64,000 bases of DNA. Source: Carya illinoinensis (lineage: Eukaryota > Streptophyta > Magnoliopsida > Fagales > Juglandaceae). This document shows, one piece after another, positions 12,501-25,000 of this stretch. The translations under genes were made by a program, and so were the position numbers. The stretch is taken from positions 14,862,364 to 14,926,363 of the forward strand of contig NC_056762.1 in the NCBI RefSeq assembly GCF_018687715.1, read 5' to 3'. The first letter of the stretch is position 1. Every line of letters begins with the position of its first letter. The notes under the pieces are model-generated. The model saw nothing but the letters and a program-made list of their open reading frames with translations, had not been told where the DNA came from and did not search any database.

Positions 12501-13861
12501 TTAGTTTGATGATTTAAAGCATGGTTGATCTTAGGATGATGTTATGAATATGTTTGAAGTAAGATTTTATTTTTTTGAACTCTTGGAGATATTTTGATTT
12601 AGGGTCAAAACTTGTAATTCAAGTGTTTGGATCTTTTTACAAAAATTTGGTGTTGATTATTAGCTTTTCCTAAATGAATGTTTTAAGTATGGTTTTAAAC
12701 TCAGGATAGGATGATCCTTGTTATAAAATTTTGGGTTAAGCATGAGTTTTGAAGTTGGAAAGAATTGCAACAAAAATCAAGAGAAATGACCTATGGATAT
12801 TTCGGCCATAATATGTTTTCCATAGTTGTGATTTGTTTCAAATTTTTCTGAGTTAATATTTGAGTTTAGGACAAAATTTACACGAGGAATGTAAGTTTCG
12901 GAAATTTTTGGAGTTAAAATGTGAAATCCTTAAGTTATAGGTAAAATAGTCATTTTCTCACATATAGAGGGTAAAATGGTAATTTTACTCTAACTTGTCT
13001 CTTTTACATATTTCTAATTATTAGTAATTAAATTTCTAACTTTTAGAATACCTTCTTACAATTTCTTGTATTTTGCACTTTATTCTCTTAGAATGAGACG
13101 ATCGAGATAATTTATCTTCTAACTTACTATCAGTTTATTGTATATGTACAATGGGTAAGAGAACTATAATTTATGTATGTATGTTATCATATATGTCATG
13201 TCATGCCACGTCATTACATGTTTACCGGTTATACATGATTTATTCTGTCATGAATATTTATCTGTTACACAATCTATTCTGTCACATATTGCTATATGTT
13301 ATAAGTATGCCATGTTAAGTATGCCACATGTTACATGTATGTTATATCATGTAATATTCATCATTGCAAGTATGTCATGTTAAGTAAGTCATATCAAGTT
13401 TATGTTAACTCAAGTTTCAGATCACATTCGTATTAAGTTATTCATGTCAATGACGACCCTAAGTGCCAGGATGGAGTAATATCCTAGTGGAACTCCTTTG
13501 TTCACATTGGATTGTCTAAATAGGTGTGAAATTCCCTAGGTTGACGAAGTATAGTCAACAATTTAGGAATGGAGCCTAACTAGTTGGTCACCAGAGCACG
13601 CTGGGTACTAATGCTGATGGAGCCATATTTTATTTTACGTGTATCCACAGCAAGTGCGGCACAAACAATTCATGGGGCCACAACAACTATAGAGCATGAA
13701 GTATGGGGCTATAACAACTATGGAGCATACACTACGTGAGACACAGCATGTGACTCTCCCAAATCCCCACATACGGACACGGGGAAATCGAGACGTTCGG
13801 ATGATGACAACATGGGTTACCACCCTACTAACGAGTGCCAAGTGTGTGTATAAGCAACAAA

Positions 13862-15834
13862 TGTGCACGAAAAAACATGCAACGGATAACGAAAGTCATA
13901 TAACTAAGTACCAGAATTTTTCTTAGCTTAATAGAAAGCTGTTCAAAACATACATAATAAAATATTACAAACCACAGATATAGTTTCAAAACAAACTACA
14001 AAGCATAAATTCCAACTCAAAACTCCGGCGAAGCCGCATCCTCGGGCTCAGCCTCCTCCTCCTCCTTGAACTCTGCACCAAAATCTACGGCACCAAAAAT
14101 GGTGCCGCAGGTAAGTAAGATCCAAACACCACTAGATAAAAATATATTAACTCAAACAACATGCATGAAAGAATGCAATGCACATAACCCATAAAACACA
14201 TTTTTCCACGCACACCAAAAACCCTTTTGACCCAAAAACATAACCTTTAAAACCAGTCCTCGCCATTATCCCAGATAATGGCCCAAATCAAAACCACCAT
14301 TTTCCCAGAAAATGGATCACATAGCCTCAATCATACCTCACCATTTTCCCAGAAAATGGCCCGCAACCAAAACCATAAAATCGATCTAGTTATTGAATGC
14401 ACCATGATCTCCCCTAGGGATCATCTGCACACCCTGGCTCTGTGCCACACCGTAGGTAACGTCTACGCGTGTGACACCTAAACGAGTGATGCCCAGTACT
14501 CACGCCCAGCGTGTCCCTGGCCAGGCCATCCTCTAGTCCCCGCCACTTTAGGGACCAAGGAGTCGACACGACAGTGTTACCGTATCGTGCGATCCGATCA
14601 TCGCCCTGCGACAACCCAGGGGATGTCACTTAGTATTATCCACTCCCGAGTGACTAGAGGAGCTCCACCGAGATAATAACTCATCCCGGCTTGGGGTCAT
14701 GATACACACGCACCCGAAAATCCATTTACGCCAACAAAACATGATTTTTCTCAATTAAATAAAATGCACGTAAATGCACCATGTAAATGCAATCTCAAGG
14801 CACAAAACAACCAACCATTCACAAATCAACAAACCAAGCAACTCCGTCCTCAATCCATCAGACCTCTGAACTCCTCGGACTCAGTCCGGAATCAACCAAC
14901 TAGTAGTCAAATAATTATTATAAGAGCAAAATATATTCAAATTTAAAAGTATAGTTTGGAAAATACTTACGGTGCTATACGGTATTTTTCAAAAGCTCGA
15001 GGCATTGTAAACGGTGGAGAAAAAGCAACGTAACGGTATATTTTACACTGTGGCCGTGGGTAATAATTTACCAACTTTCGAACGGGGACAAACCAAGACA
15101 TGAAATTGATAGGGAATGGCCTTGAGATATTTATGAAGCTAAAGGAAGTAAGCTTTGGCCGTGGGTGGCGGTGGAAACAGTGGTAGAAGAGCTTAAAGGG
15201 GCTGAACGGAGTTGAGCTCGTGGGAGCTGCTCCGACAATGGATCAAGGTCGAAATTGGGTGGGTTAGGTCGGCAAGAGGTAGGGAAAAAAGCTGTGAAGA
15301 AGTGGTGGCCAGAGGTGGAGCAACGGCGCCAGAAACGTCAAAAATCTGTGTGGAAAAAAATGGCTCAAGGTGGTGATCGGCGGCTCGAATGGTGGTGATA
15401 TTTAGTGGGAGTGATCACTGGCCGGAGGGGAAGATTTTGGTGGGGGTGGTTGCCACGCTGGTCGGACGGCGGCAGTCTGGGCGGGTCAACGGGTCGGTGA
15501 TGGGAAGGGAAGGGGAGAGCAGCTGGGCATGAGCGGGATAGAAGAGAAAAAGAAGAAGAAAAAAGAAAGAAAGAAGAAGGAAAGAAAAGGGAAAAGGAAA
15601 AAAAAAAAGAGAAAAAAAAAAGAAATGAGGTCCAATCCTCACTCCGAAAACTAAAAACTGATCCACCGAAAACGATTTAAAAAAAAAAACATAAAACGAC
15701 TAAAATAAATTAAACACCACGTCAAATAAAATAAAACCAATGAAAATCCAATAATTTAAAATAAAAGAGCTAATATATAATTAAATTAAAAAAAACTCCT
15801 TCAGCGAAAATACACATAAAAACTGGTCATCACA
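13862..15834 (-). mobile_element. LTR-like insert E inside LTR A2
   Basis: The minus strand begins TGTGATGACC at 15834, a Gypsy-like LTR start, and unrelated sequence extends to about 13862. The insert contains two CCATTTTCCCAGAAAATGG palindromic motifs at about 14301 and 14341, a CTC-rich segment near 14055 and a GC-rich 15150-15530 block next to poly-A/AAG tracts at 15540-15640. A possible target-site duplication AGCAA (13853-13857 and 15836-15840) would shift both ends by a few bases. No gag-pol is visible, so it looks like another solo LTR. Confidence 0.6.
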
Positions 15835-15945
15835 CAGCAATTGTGATATGTAGAATATATTGAGCCACAATAACTGTGGAGTACTTATTAACGCACTCAC
15901 AGCTGGTATAGATACCTGTGTTGTGATACTGTAATTAGCAGGGAC

Positions 15946-15968
15946 ACACGGCTCAAGGGGACCCGTGT
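15946..15968 (+). other. CACGG hairpin in LTR A2
   Basis: The arms ACACGG and CCGTGT enclose an 11-nt loop CTCAAGGGGAC. The same kind of hairpin is in LTR D at 32521-32542 and, with longer stems, in the intron-5 LTR. Confidence 0.55.
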
Positions 15969-16019
15969 AGCACTCATGTAGTCATATTATTAATTAAGTC
16001 TATTGAACAAGATTCAAAG

Positions 16020-16640
16020 TTCATGTCAAGAAGATAAGAATAAGTAATCATGGTTAACCCCATGAGATAAAAATAAGTTTCAAATCAAGTTCATGTTATG
16101 TTATGTTATGTTATGTTTACGTACATGTTATGTTCATGTTCACATTAAGTTTCAAGTTCATGTTCATGTTCATATCATGTTATGTTCACGTTTATGTTAT
16201 GTTATATTCATGTTCACATTATGTTATATTCAGGTTCACGTTATGTTTCAAGCTCACGTTCATGTCATGTTATATTCACGAACATGTTATGTTCAAGTTC
16301 ACATTCATATTATATTATATTCATGTTTACATTATGTCATGTTATGTCTCAAGTTCACGTTTATGTCATGTTATACTCAGGTTTATGTTAAATTTAAGTT
16401 CATGTTTATGTTATGTATGTTCACATTCATGCTATGATTTAAGTTCATGTTATATTTCAAGTTCACATTCATATTATGTGGCTAGCCCATGTTATATTAT
16501 AAGTTCAAGTTCATGTCATGTCAAGTCAAGTTCAGTTCACGTTTCAGGTCAGGTTATGTTAGTTATGCCATGCTATATGTCAAGCTATGTTATCCTTATT
16601 TACGATTTTAATTATGCATTCATGCTTTTATTGCCATGTA
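16020..16640 (+). repeat. Degenerate ATGTTATGTTCA tract in LTR A2
   Basis: This is the A2 counterpart of 4190-4790. Short repeated words keep three overlapping frames open (up to 182 codons) with a protein composition of only M, L, C, Y, H, V, F and S. It is not coding. Confidence 0.72.
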
Positions 16641-16681
16641 TGTATCATTAATCTGTGTGGGAGTTTCATGTTAAATTATTC

Positions 16682-16738
16682 AGATTTGTAATCAAATCTC
16701 ACCATGGTAGTCCTAACTACCATTCCCCCAGAATGGTA
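16682..16738 (+). other. Triple-hairpin cassette near the 3' end of LTR A2
   Basis: AGATTTG/CAAATCT, GGTAGT/ACTACC and CTACCATT/AATGGTAG repeat the arrangement of 4909-4967 in A1. Loops differ (CCTA instead of CCCA; CCCCCAG instead of TCTCTCG) while the stems are kept. Confidence 0.68.
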
Positions 16739-17239
16739 GACGATGTGTCAGGATCAAAGTAGGGAGCAAATATTGGTAGACTGAAGGAGGTTGACTAGAC
16801 GTCGCAGACATGACATGGAGCTTACAGCTTTCATAGTTTGTTTTTGGATGGTATTCTAGCCTAGTTAGTCAAGTTACACGAGTTACTCGATGAACTTCCT
16901 CAATAGTGTATTTTGGTAATGTAAATATAGAGTCTTGCCTCCAATGTTTTTGAGATTACAGTCTTCTGAGACTCGTACTGAAATCATGGATGTTTATTTT
17001 GTTTAGTATGCTTGGATTACAATTTAACTATTTGGGATATTACAAGTTTTGTGCATAGTAATGCTAAAAAAAAAAATTATCCGCTACGAGTATTGCATAA
17101 TGCTATATGCATGTTAGGAACATTACATCTTATATGTCATGAATGGGGGCAGGTGACCTTCTGTTGCATGTCTCGATGCTTCGGATGTCCGTCCGATCCC
17201 AAACAGAAATCTGAGGGTGTCACACATGCCACATGACTT

Positions 17240-18382
17240 GCAGCCAACTATGAGGCTTAAACATCATGCAACCATGCTTAGGACAGATTACCCATTACAT
17301 ATAGTAAATTCGTCTGGCACATGTGTCTCATTAGATGTACATGTACCTTACCCCCTTATCACATAAGATCAACTTATAGTTCATTGAACACCCGCTTGTA
17401 TAAACAAGCTCCATACTCCGATACCATACTCTGATACCAACTTCTATTCAAACTTGGTCAACAGGACCTTCCAACTTCCTAGCCGTTTACAAGTTCATCT
17501 CAACACTTGACACGATAGGGCCTCATTCACAACTACATCTCTATCACGTTGCGTAGCTCGAGACAACTCCCAAGCTACATTGTGACTTTGTCACATCACC
17601 TCACATCCCACTACGTCATTCTTAACCTAACTCCTCACCCATTACAAGCACAACTGCTAGTTTAACCATGTCACTTTGTGACATTCCCTCATCATGCTTC
17701 CGCTATGCTACTCTTACACTATTCCGCCACTTCACACGTACTTTCAGCCATAAGTTTACTACAAGGCAACACCTATCATCTCAGACTACAAGCCACATCA
17801 CAGCTATTTCGGGACACTATTGCACAGTTCTCGACACTACTCACATGCTCTATGCTCCTCAACTATAGCATTCAAACCTTCATGACACGTCATCCGGTGC
17901 ATCACAACACCACATAGAGCATTGCTTCACCTCATTGAGTACACTCCACATGTACTCCTTTCACAACACTATGCTGTATCACAACTATGACACGCACCTC
18001 ACACCCATACTTCATAGCACAATTCACAATAGTACACAGCACACTACACAATTAAGCCCCACACTTCACTACACAGCGAACTCCACAATATTAACAGCAT
18101 AGTCCACAACCTATCAACTAACAATCATAAATAATAAGGGACAGAGAGTTATACCATCAACGGGATAACCGGTACATTGCTCACTGCCAGTCACGGTCAA
18201 AGGCGTCAGAAGGGTTGTATGTGGCGACTAAACCATGTATGGTGGTTGTTTTAGGCATTTGGGAGCTGTTTGGGCTTTGGGCTAGACTACTAGGTGCTGG
18301 GTTAAGGTTCTAGAGTGATGGTCTCGTGGTGGTGCCGAGGTGGCACACGTCAAAGACATGGTGGTCCATGGAGGAGTTTAGG
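17240..18382. other. Right part of LTR B1, no genes
   Basis: This is LTR sequence continuous with 8638-10396 and matching 23778 onward in B2. It is rich in CACA/CATCAC words. Small open frames here have no recognisable domain. Confidence 0.6.
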
Positions 18383-18390
18383 TTGTGTAT

Positions 18391-18605
18391 TAGGGGTGAA
18401 AACCGACCCCTTCAATGCGGTTTTTGGGCAGAACTGCCGCCAAATGATGAGAGGGGAAACGGTGGACGGACCGACCGTAACCGGTCGATGAGGAGGAGGA
18501 CAACCGGCCGTATCGACTCCGGTGGTTCTCTGGCAGTTTACGGTCGGTTCTCGGTTCCCCTCTGGCAGCGGCGTTCGTCTGAGAGAGTAGAGAAAGAGAG
18601 AGTTG

Positions 18606-18674
<69 letters not shown>

Positions 18675-19126
18675 GGGTTACTGAAACGCAAAAAGGGGAA
18701 GAAGGCGAAGAGGACGACTGTGTAATTTCGAAACGGCGTTGTCTGGTTTAAAACCAGACGACGCCTTTCTAATTTTTTTTCTCACCTTATAGACAAAACG
18801 ACACCGTTTGGTTTAATAATAAACGGCGTCGTTTAATCTGTGTGAGAAACAAAAACCAAGGGTAAAACGACATCGTTCCACTTAAACTTAAGTGGAACGG
18901 CGTCGTTTCATATTAAGAAAATTTAAAAAAAAAAAAAAAAGTATTATGACATCAACCGGTTCAGCGGTTTGAGCCGGCCTCAAACCGCAACCGAACCGAT
19001 GATAGTCGATTTTGCTAAATCGTTGCCGCCCACCGACCAATTCTTTGGCGGTTTCGGCCGGTTCCGGCCTCCGACGGCCGGTCTGAGTCGGTCACGAGCG
19101 GTTCCATGGTTGCTTGTACACCCCTA
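18391..19126. mobile_element. Non-autonomous hAT-like DNA transposon (736 bp) in LTR B1
   Basis: An exact 8-bp target-site duplication TTGTGTAT (18383-18390 and 19127-19134) flanks inverted termini TAGGGGTG...CACCCCTA. Both features are typical of hAT elements. The subterminal regions are rich in CCGGTT/AACCGG words in both orientations. The centre has a (GA)n run and three nested palindromes built on AAACG(G/A)CG(T/C)CGTTT-like arms (18730-18910). No transposase is encoded, so mobilisation would need a helper in trans. The 141- and 113-codon open frames across it come from the GA repeat. Confidence 0.85.
18611..18672 (+). repeat. (GA)n microsatellite
   Basis: About 30 GA units occur almost without interruption inside the hAT-like element. 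Confidence 0.95.
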
Positions 19127-19139
19127 TTGTGTATGGCTA

Positions 19140-20407
19140 AATTGGAAAATTCGTGACTTTCAAGGCGGGGACTATGGCTGGCCATGGAAGGGCTTGAGGG
19201 AGGTGTGGTGGAGCTGTGGTGGCGAGGTGAAGGTGGCATGTTGGTTGGAGGAGGTGGATCTAGCCGCAAGGTGGAGAAACACCCGTGAGAGAGTGGGGGA
19301 GAGTGTGGGAAGATGGAGGCTCAGCTGGGAATGGGGGTGGCTAGGGGAGGTCGCTGATGAGAAGGGAAGCCGTTGGCAGCTGAGTGGTGGCCTGGGTTGC
19401 CACGTATCGCGGCGTAGGTGGAGAACCCATATGGGTTTCATGCATTTTGTGTGGAGTGATCCAAGGGAGGAGAGAAGGTTGTGGGGAAGGGAGGCCATGG
19501 AGGTGGAGCTGGTGAGGAGGTAGAGCTGCTAGAGGTGCTAAGAAGTGACGTTGGCTGCGTACGAAGGCGCAAGGGAGGAGAAATGGGTTTTGAAACCCAT
19601 TTTGGTTGGGTTGCCATGAGAGGAGAGAGAGGGCGGCATGGAGCTCACCGTTGGTAGGGTTGGACTCGCCGGCGGGGAAGGAAGCTACTAGTGGTGGAGG
19701 TGAGGCTGGGCGACACGCGGCAGCACCGGGCTGGAAAGGAGAAGGGTACGGGTGAGAGGGGGAAGGTGTACCATTAGACTGGGAGAAAGGGAGAGGAAAG
19801 AGGGAGAGAGGAGAGAGAGAGAGGGAAAGAGGAAATGAGGGAAAACGGCTGGGGCTTGGGTATATTAATCCAGGCCCTTTGTCTTGGAATCTTCAAATTG
19901 ATCTAATGGTTGAGATTTAAATACTAATTTGAAAATGCGTAGACATTAATTTAATTAAAAACACTGAGAGGAATTAAGATATAATATTATTTTACGAACT
20001 AAAGTTCATAAAATAATATTCCTTCATCATTAATCAAAATGATGAAGTCTTATTAATAACTTGAAGATAATAAAACTATTTAAATTAATTTAGAGTTTTC
20101 AACGTAGTTTAAATCTCATAATATTTTAAATGACTGAAATAATTTAATTTAAATAATTTTTCACAATTATAATATTTTTGGATCTCTTCAAAAATATTAT
20201 AATTTTATTATTTAAAATTAAATTTATTCGAATAACACTAAAAATCTCCCATATAAATATTTTCAGGATATTTAAAATATTCATTGGCTTTAAAATATTG
20301 TGCTTACTTTAAAAATCACTTGATATCTTTTAAAAACATGGCATCAAGGTTTGGCACGCAGAACGAATCTCATAACTATTAAAAAAAAGAATGAGTGGGA
20401 TGTTACA
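19140..20407. other. GC-rich then AT-rich end of LTR B1
   Basis: 19140-19850 is GTGG/GAGG-rich and keeps spurious frames open (184 codons plus, 108 codons minus). 19860-20407 is AT-rich. The counterpart in B2 is 25020-26566. No protein domain is seen. Confidence 0.6.
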
Positions 20408-20661
20408 GTAATCTATGATGATCCAATAACCCAAATAATGCAAGAAAACTCAAGAGAGTCCAAGAACACATGTGAAGAAGAAACTGAATCTTCTATATTA
20501 TGAAAAAGTAAAAATGAAGTACACAACAGTTTATATTTATATATATACAAGGGAAGTGTGCATGTGCATCACACATGCAATAAATTAAATTTACAATTGA
20601 AGTAACTATCTACAAACTGACTACTAACTAATTATTTACAAATGATTATTGACATATTTCA
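20408..20661 (-). repeat. 3' LTR of Copia C (main part)
   Basis: The sequence matches 29691-29946, the 5' LTR, over its length. The remaining 15 bp of this LTR lie at 8623-8637, left of LTR B1. It ends ATATTTCA, followed by the complement of a polypurine tract. Confidence 0.85.
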
Positions 20662-22019
20662 ATACTCCCCTTCAAGATGGAGTGTAAATCTCAAGAACAT
20701 CCATCTTGAAAAGAAGATAAAGAAACTGAGTAAAAGGCAAGGCTTTTGTGAATATGTCTGCTAGAGGGTACCGAGAACTAACATGTAGAGTTTGAAGTAC
20801 ACCATATCGTATCTTCTCATACACCAGATGACAATCAATTTCTAAATGCTTAGTTATCTCATGAAAATAGGGTTTGTTGCTATATGAAGTGCAACTTTGC
20901 TGTCACAGAATAATAACACCTACATACTAATGAGTAATGCCAAAATCTTGAAGTAAAGCAATTAACCAAGTTAGTTCACAAGCAGTGGAAGCCAAGGCTC
21001 TATATTCAGCTTTGGCTGAAGATTGTGAAACTATACACCGTTTCTTTGATTTCCAAGAAACAAAAGAGTCACAAAAAATTACACAAAACTCAGTCACTAA
21101 TTTTCTAGTGTCTAGACAAGTTGCCCTGTCGAAATTCGTGAAGGCCTTTAAGTGTAATGAGAAGGAAAATGAAAGAAAGATTCCCTAACCAGATTTACCT
21201 TTGAGATACGTTAACATATGATGTGCAACATCTAAATGTACTTGGGCAAGTTTATCCATGAATCGACTCAAGATTTGTATAGAATAAGCCAAATCAGGTC
21301 TTGTTATTGTCAAATAAAGTAGCCTCCCTACCAATCTTCTATATACTATGGGATCTTCCAACAACACAAAATCTATCTTGGCCAAATAAAGGTTAGAGCT
21401 CATAGAAACTTTAGCTACTTTACAACCAAGGAAACTAGTATCAGCCAGGATTTTCAAGGCATAATGCCCTTGATATATTGAAATTCCTTTAAAAGTTCTA
21501 GCCACTTCTAATCCAAGGAAATACTTAAGATCTCCAAGATCTTTAATCTAAAAAGTACTATGGAGAATGGATTTTATGTCTTGGACAGCCTTAAGATCAT
21601 TGCTAGCCACAATCACATCATCAACATACATCAAGAGGGTAAGAAATGTAGAACCGGAAACTTGAGTGAACAAGGAATAATCACCCTTGGACTATGTAAA
21701 ACCATGTTGTGAAAGACAGTTAGTATGTTTACAATACCATTGCCTTGAACCTGTATTAGGCCATATGGTGATTTGGTTAACCTACATATCCGAGTCTCCC
21801 TCTTGTTGCCATACCCTTGAGGCAGTGTCATATACATTTCCTCATCCAAATCTCTATGCAAAAATATATTGTTTACATCCAATTGATGTAAATGCTAATT
21901 CTGTGATGAAGCAACAACAATCAAACATCATACACTTGTAAGTTTGGCCACAGGAGAAAAAGTATCAATAAAATCCAACCCCTCTTGTTGAGTGTACCCC
22001 TTAGCTACAAGCCTAAATT
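20662..22019 (-). pseudogene. Copia C RNase H and C-terminal half of reverse transcriptase
   Basis: Read on the minus strand, from right to left: [17 protein letters not shown] just left of LTR B2, DVNNIFLHRDLDEEMYM at about 21880, an intact YVDD catalytic motif at 21617-21628, YRRLVGRLLYLTITRPDLAYS at about 21340, and an RNase H segment with SSAKAEYRALA near 20995 and ADIFTKAL near 20740. These are diagnostic Copia pol motifs in the right order. Several stops and frame shifts break the frame. Confidence 0.85.
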
Positions 22020-25000
22020 TGTAACGCTTGTCCTTGTGGTGGGTCTTTTTTTAAAATGATTTGATAAAAATCGACGGGAAATACGATTCCTTTTAAAAAA
22101 AAAAATCATTTTCTTAATGAAAAGATTATAATGGAAAACATTACATTTTTATAATTAAAGTTTCTAGTACAAAATATCTTACCTAGGCCTTCGTGCTCTT
22201 TCCCTTGGGCTGTACCTGTCCTGACCTAGCATGCTCATCTTGTCCCTGGGAGGGCACACATAAAAATTAAAATGAGTCGATGACTCGTAAACATTATTTC
22301 ATACAGTTAAAATATAATAACATAGGTTTTCAGTCATGCAGTTATCATTCCATACATACATATCATACATAGCATGCATAGACATTATTTTCGTTTTAAA
22401 ATATTGCAAGGTGGGGTTTTTCTTTAAAAACATGGTTTCTTCTTTAAAATAGTTCCTCACTCATCATTGCCTTCATTTCTTAAAGAGTCTGTTCATGCAT
22501 ACGTCTTTTTACATACATACATGCATACATACATTCATGCATTCATCTTTTCTTACTTACTTACATTCATGCATACGTCTTTTCATACATACATGCATTC
22601 TTTCTTAACATGCATTCTTTCTTTCTCATCACTTCCATTGGTTGTGTAGAACACTGTTGTGCCCCGTGTGCTGGGGTTAGCAGTCTTTTGGACCTGATTC
22701 CTCCCATGGCCACGGGTTGAAAATCCATTATATCAGGGTGCAGCACTGGGTGCACTACCAGTACTGCTTACCTGGCATTGCAATTTGCCTAGTCCAGTCC
22801 ATTGGTACCTTTTTCATTTTCCATTCATTTGGCCATTATGTATTTTCATACATCATCCATTCATTTTAGTCATTTCATTCCTTTATAGTCATTTCCTTTC
22901 CTTTTCAGTCCATTCAGTCATTTACATTTCTTTACAGTCCTTTCTTACAACTCTTTAGTTCATAAAGTTATTTTAAAAGAAAATGGTTTTCGTTCTTTTT
23001 GTAAAAGTCGTTTTAAAAGAAGTTTCTCTTTTCATAAAAGTCATTTTAGAAAAAGCAATTTTCTATCTTTTCCTTTTAAAAACGTTTGTTCTTGCATCTT
23101 TTAAACCTTCCTATCATTTCCTTTCGTAAACCTACATACAATATGTGTCACTTATAGCATCCATCCACATGCATACACGTACATACTTTGGGTGCGTGAA
23201 AAGGGCTACCAAGGAGGGCCAGCTACATACTTATACTTGAAAACTTAAGTTTTATTTTCTTTTATTTAAAGTGTGTCTCGTAGAGAAAAGTTCCATTTTC
23301 CTTTTAGAGAAAAGCTTTCGTTTTCTTCTTCGTTTATTTAAGAAAACTCTAGAAGAGTATGAATGCAATACTTACCTAAACTTCATGCCATACTCATTCC
23401 ATGCAATCCATTCGTGTGAGTGTCAGATGGCAACCTACATGCATACACATAACATTATGTCATCATCTATCTAATGCATAAGCAACTATACTAAAATAGA
23501 ACTATGCCTCACTTGGAACACTCTTCATCCATCCCTAGGCTCTTACGTGCCATTTACTATGCTAAAACCTTTAGGGTCCTATTCCTTAAAGTGAACCTCC
23601 GTGAGTCACCTTAGGGTTAAGACATTAAGACCTCCGTCTTGTTCTTCTATTTCCACATTCCTAAGCATGATTTCGACTGACAGAGTCATGCATCCCGACC
23701 TTAGACGATATACTCATCACTACCTTCACATATCCTAACCCATACTAAATCCTCATTCCCAACCAGTTAGGCTACATGAATTCAAGCCAACTTTGGGGCT
23801 AAAACACTATGTAACTATGCTCAAGACAAATTACCCATTACATATGGTGAACCTGTCAGACAGACGTGTCTTGCCAGAGGCACATGTACCCTATCCCTTT
23901 TTTATACCTTAAGAGCAACTTATAATTTCAATGAACACTGCTTGTATAAACAAGCTCCATATTCCGATACCAACTTGCTCAGACTCAGTTGGTAGGATGC
24001 TTCCTACTTCCTGGCCCTATACAAGTTCATCCCAACACTTGATAGGAGAGGATTGCATCCACAAATGCACCTCTATCACTTCATGTAGCTCGAGACCAAC
24101 TTCCCGAGTTACGACATGACACCCATCATACTTTCACTGCACTCTCTGATACTTTTCCACCACTTCCATATACTCTCAACCATAAGTCAACCACAAGGTG
24201 ACACCCGTCACCTCGGACTACAGGCCATGTCACAGCTATTTTGCGACACTGTTACACATTTTCTGCCACTTAACAAAAGGACTACATCCACAAATTCGCC
24301 TATGTCACATCATGTAGCTCGAGACAAATTCCTGAGTTACAGTAGATGCCCATCATACTTCCACTGCACTCTATGATACCTTTTCACCACTTCACATATA
24401 CTTTCAGCTGCAAGTCAACCACAAGGTGACACCTATCACCTCGGACTACAGGCCACATCACCACTACTCGGAGACGCTGTTATACAGTTCTCGACACTAC
24501 AACATACACTGCACGCTTCTCTGCTATGCCATCCAACCCTTTGTAACACGCCGTTCGGTGTAGCAAGACATAGTACGAAGTACACTCACATGAACTCTCT
24601 TCCATCCACACTACGACACACATCACTATGATACAAACCTCACAGTGCATTGCTACACAACGTGGAGTACACTCCATGTATACTCCCTTTATTCTACACC
24701 ACACGTCACTACAGCACCTATCACACAGCACATCACTGCACTACAAGGAGTATGCTCCACACGTACTCCCTTCACACTTCACGCCGCATCAAAACTACAG
24801 CATCCATCTCACACCCATACTCACAGCACAGTCCACAACACTATACAGTCAAGCTCAATACTTTACAACTACACTTCACTTCACAACTACGCAGCAAACT
24901 TCACAATTACTAACTAAACAATCTACAGTCCAACCAACTAACTAATATAACATAAATAACAAGAGATGGAGGGTTATACCATCGATGGGATAACCTATGT

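Larger units (their letters stand above)
10397..17224 (+). mobile_element. Solo LTR, family A copy 2, nested in LTR B1
   Basis: The start CGTAACAACCCGC (TG decayed to CG) and the end GGGTGTCACA match LTR A1. The exact 5-bp target-site duplication CATGC lies at 10392-10396 and 17225-17229. Removing the LTR restores the B1 sequence that is continuous in B2. A ~2-kb minus-strand LTR-like insert, E, accounts for the extra length. In place of the 88-bp repeats of A1, this copy carries a module at 13445-13850 and 15840-16000 that resembles LTR D. No gag-pol is present. Confidence 0.87.
8638..20407 (-). mobile_element. Solo LTR, family B copy 1, interrupted by LTR A2 and a hAT-like element
   Basis: The plus strand begins TGTAACGCCC at 8638 and ends GATGTTACA at 20407. 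The flanks GAAAT (8633-8637) and GTAAT (20408-20412) are a 5-bp target-site duplication with one change, created inside the Copia C LTR. Without A2 and the hAT-like insert the LTR is about 4.2 kb. Similarity to B2 is seen at both ends and in the middle; for example, the sequence following A2 matches 23778 onward in B2. The orientation is called minus because the reversed ends (TGTAACATCCC...GGGCGTTACA) are typical of Gypsy-like LTRs. No internal gag-pol is present. Confidence 0.85.

Noticed and set aside
16093..16651. Overlapping open frames up to 182 codons
   Set aside because: They lie in a degenerate ATGTTATGTTCA repeat of LTR A2 and encode only low-complexity residues in all three frames. 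The same artefact occurs at 4249-4670.
572..17224. A1 and A2 as the two LTRs of one giant element
   Set aside because: Each has its own different target-site duplication (CTTGA and CATGC) and sits in a different host element, so they are independent insertions.
18326..18751. 141-codon plus and 113-codon minus open frames
   Set aside because: Both depend on a (GA)n microsatellite giving ERERER or LSLSLS runs inside a hAT-like element.
18969..19523. 184-codon open frame
   Set aside because: It begins in the hAT-like element and continues into GTGG-rich LTR B1 sequence across an insertion boundary, so it cannot be a conserved gene.
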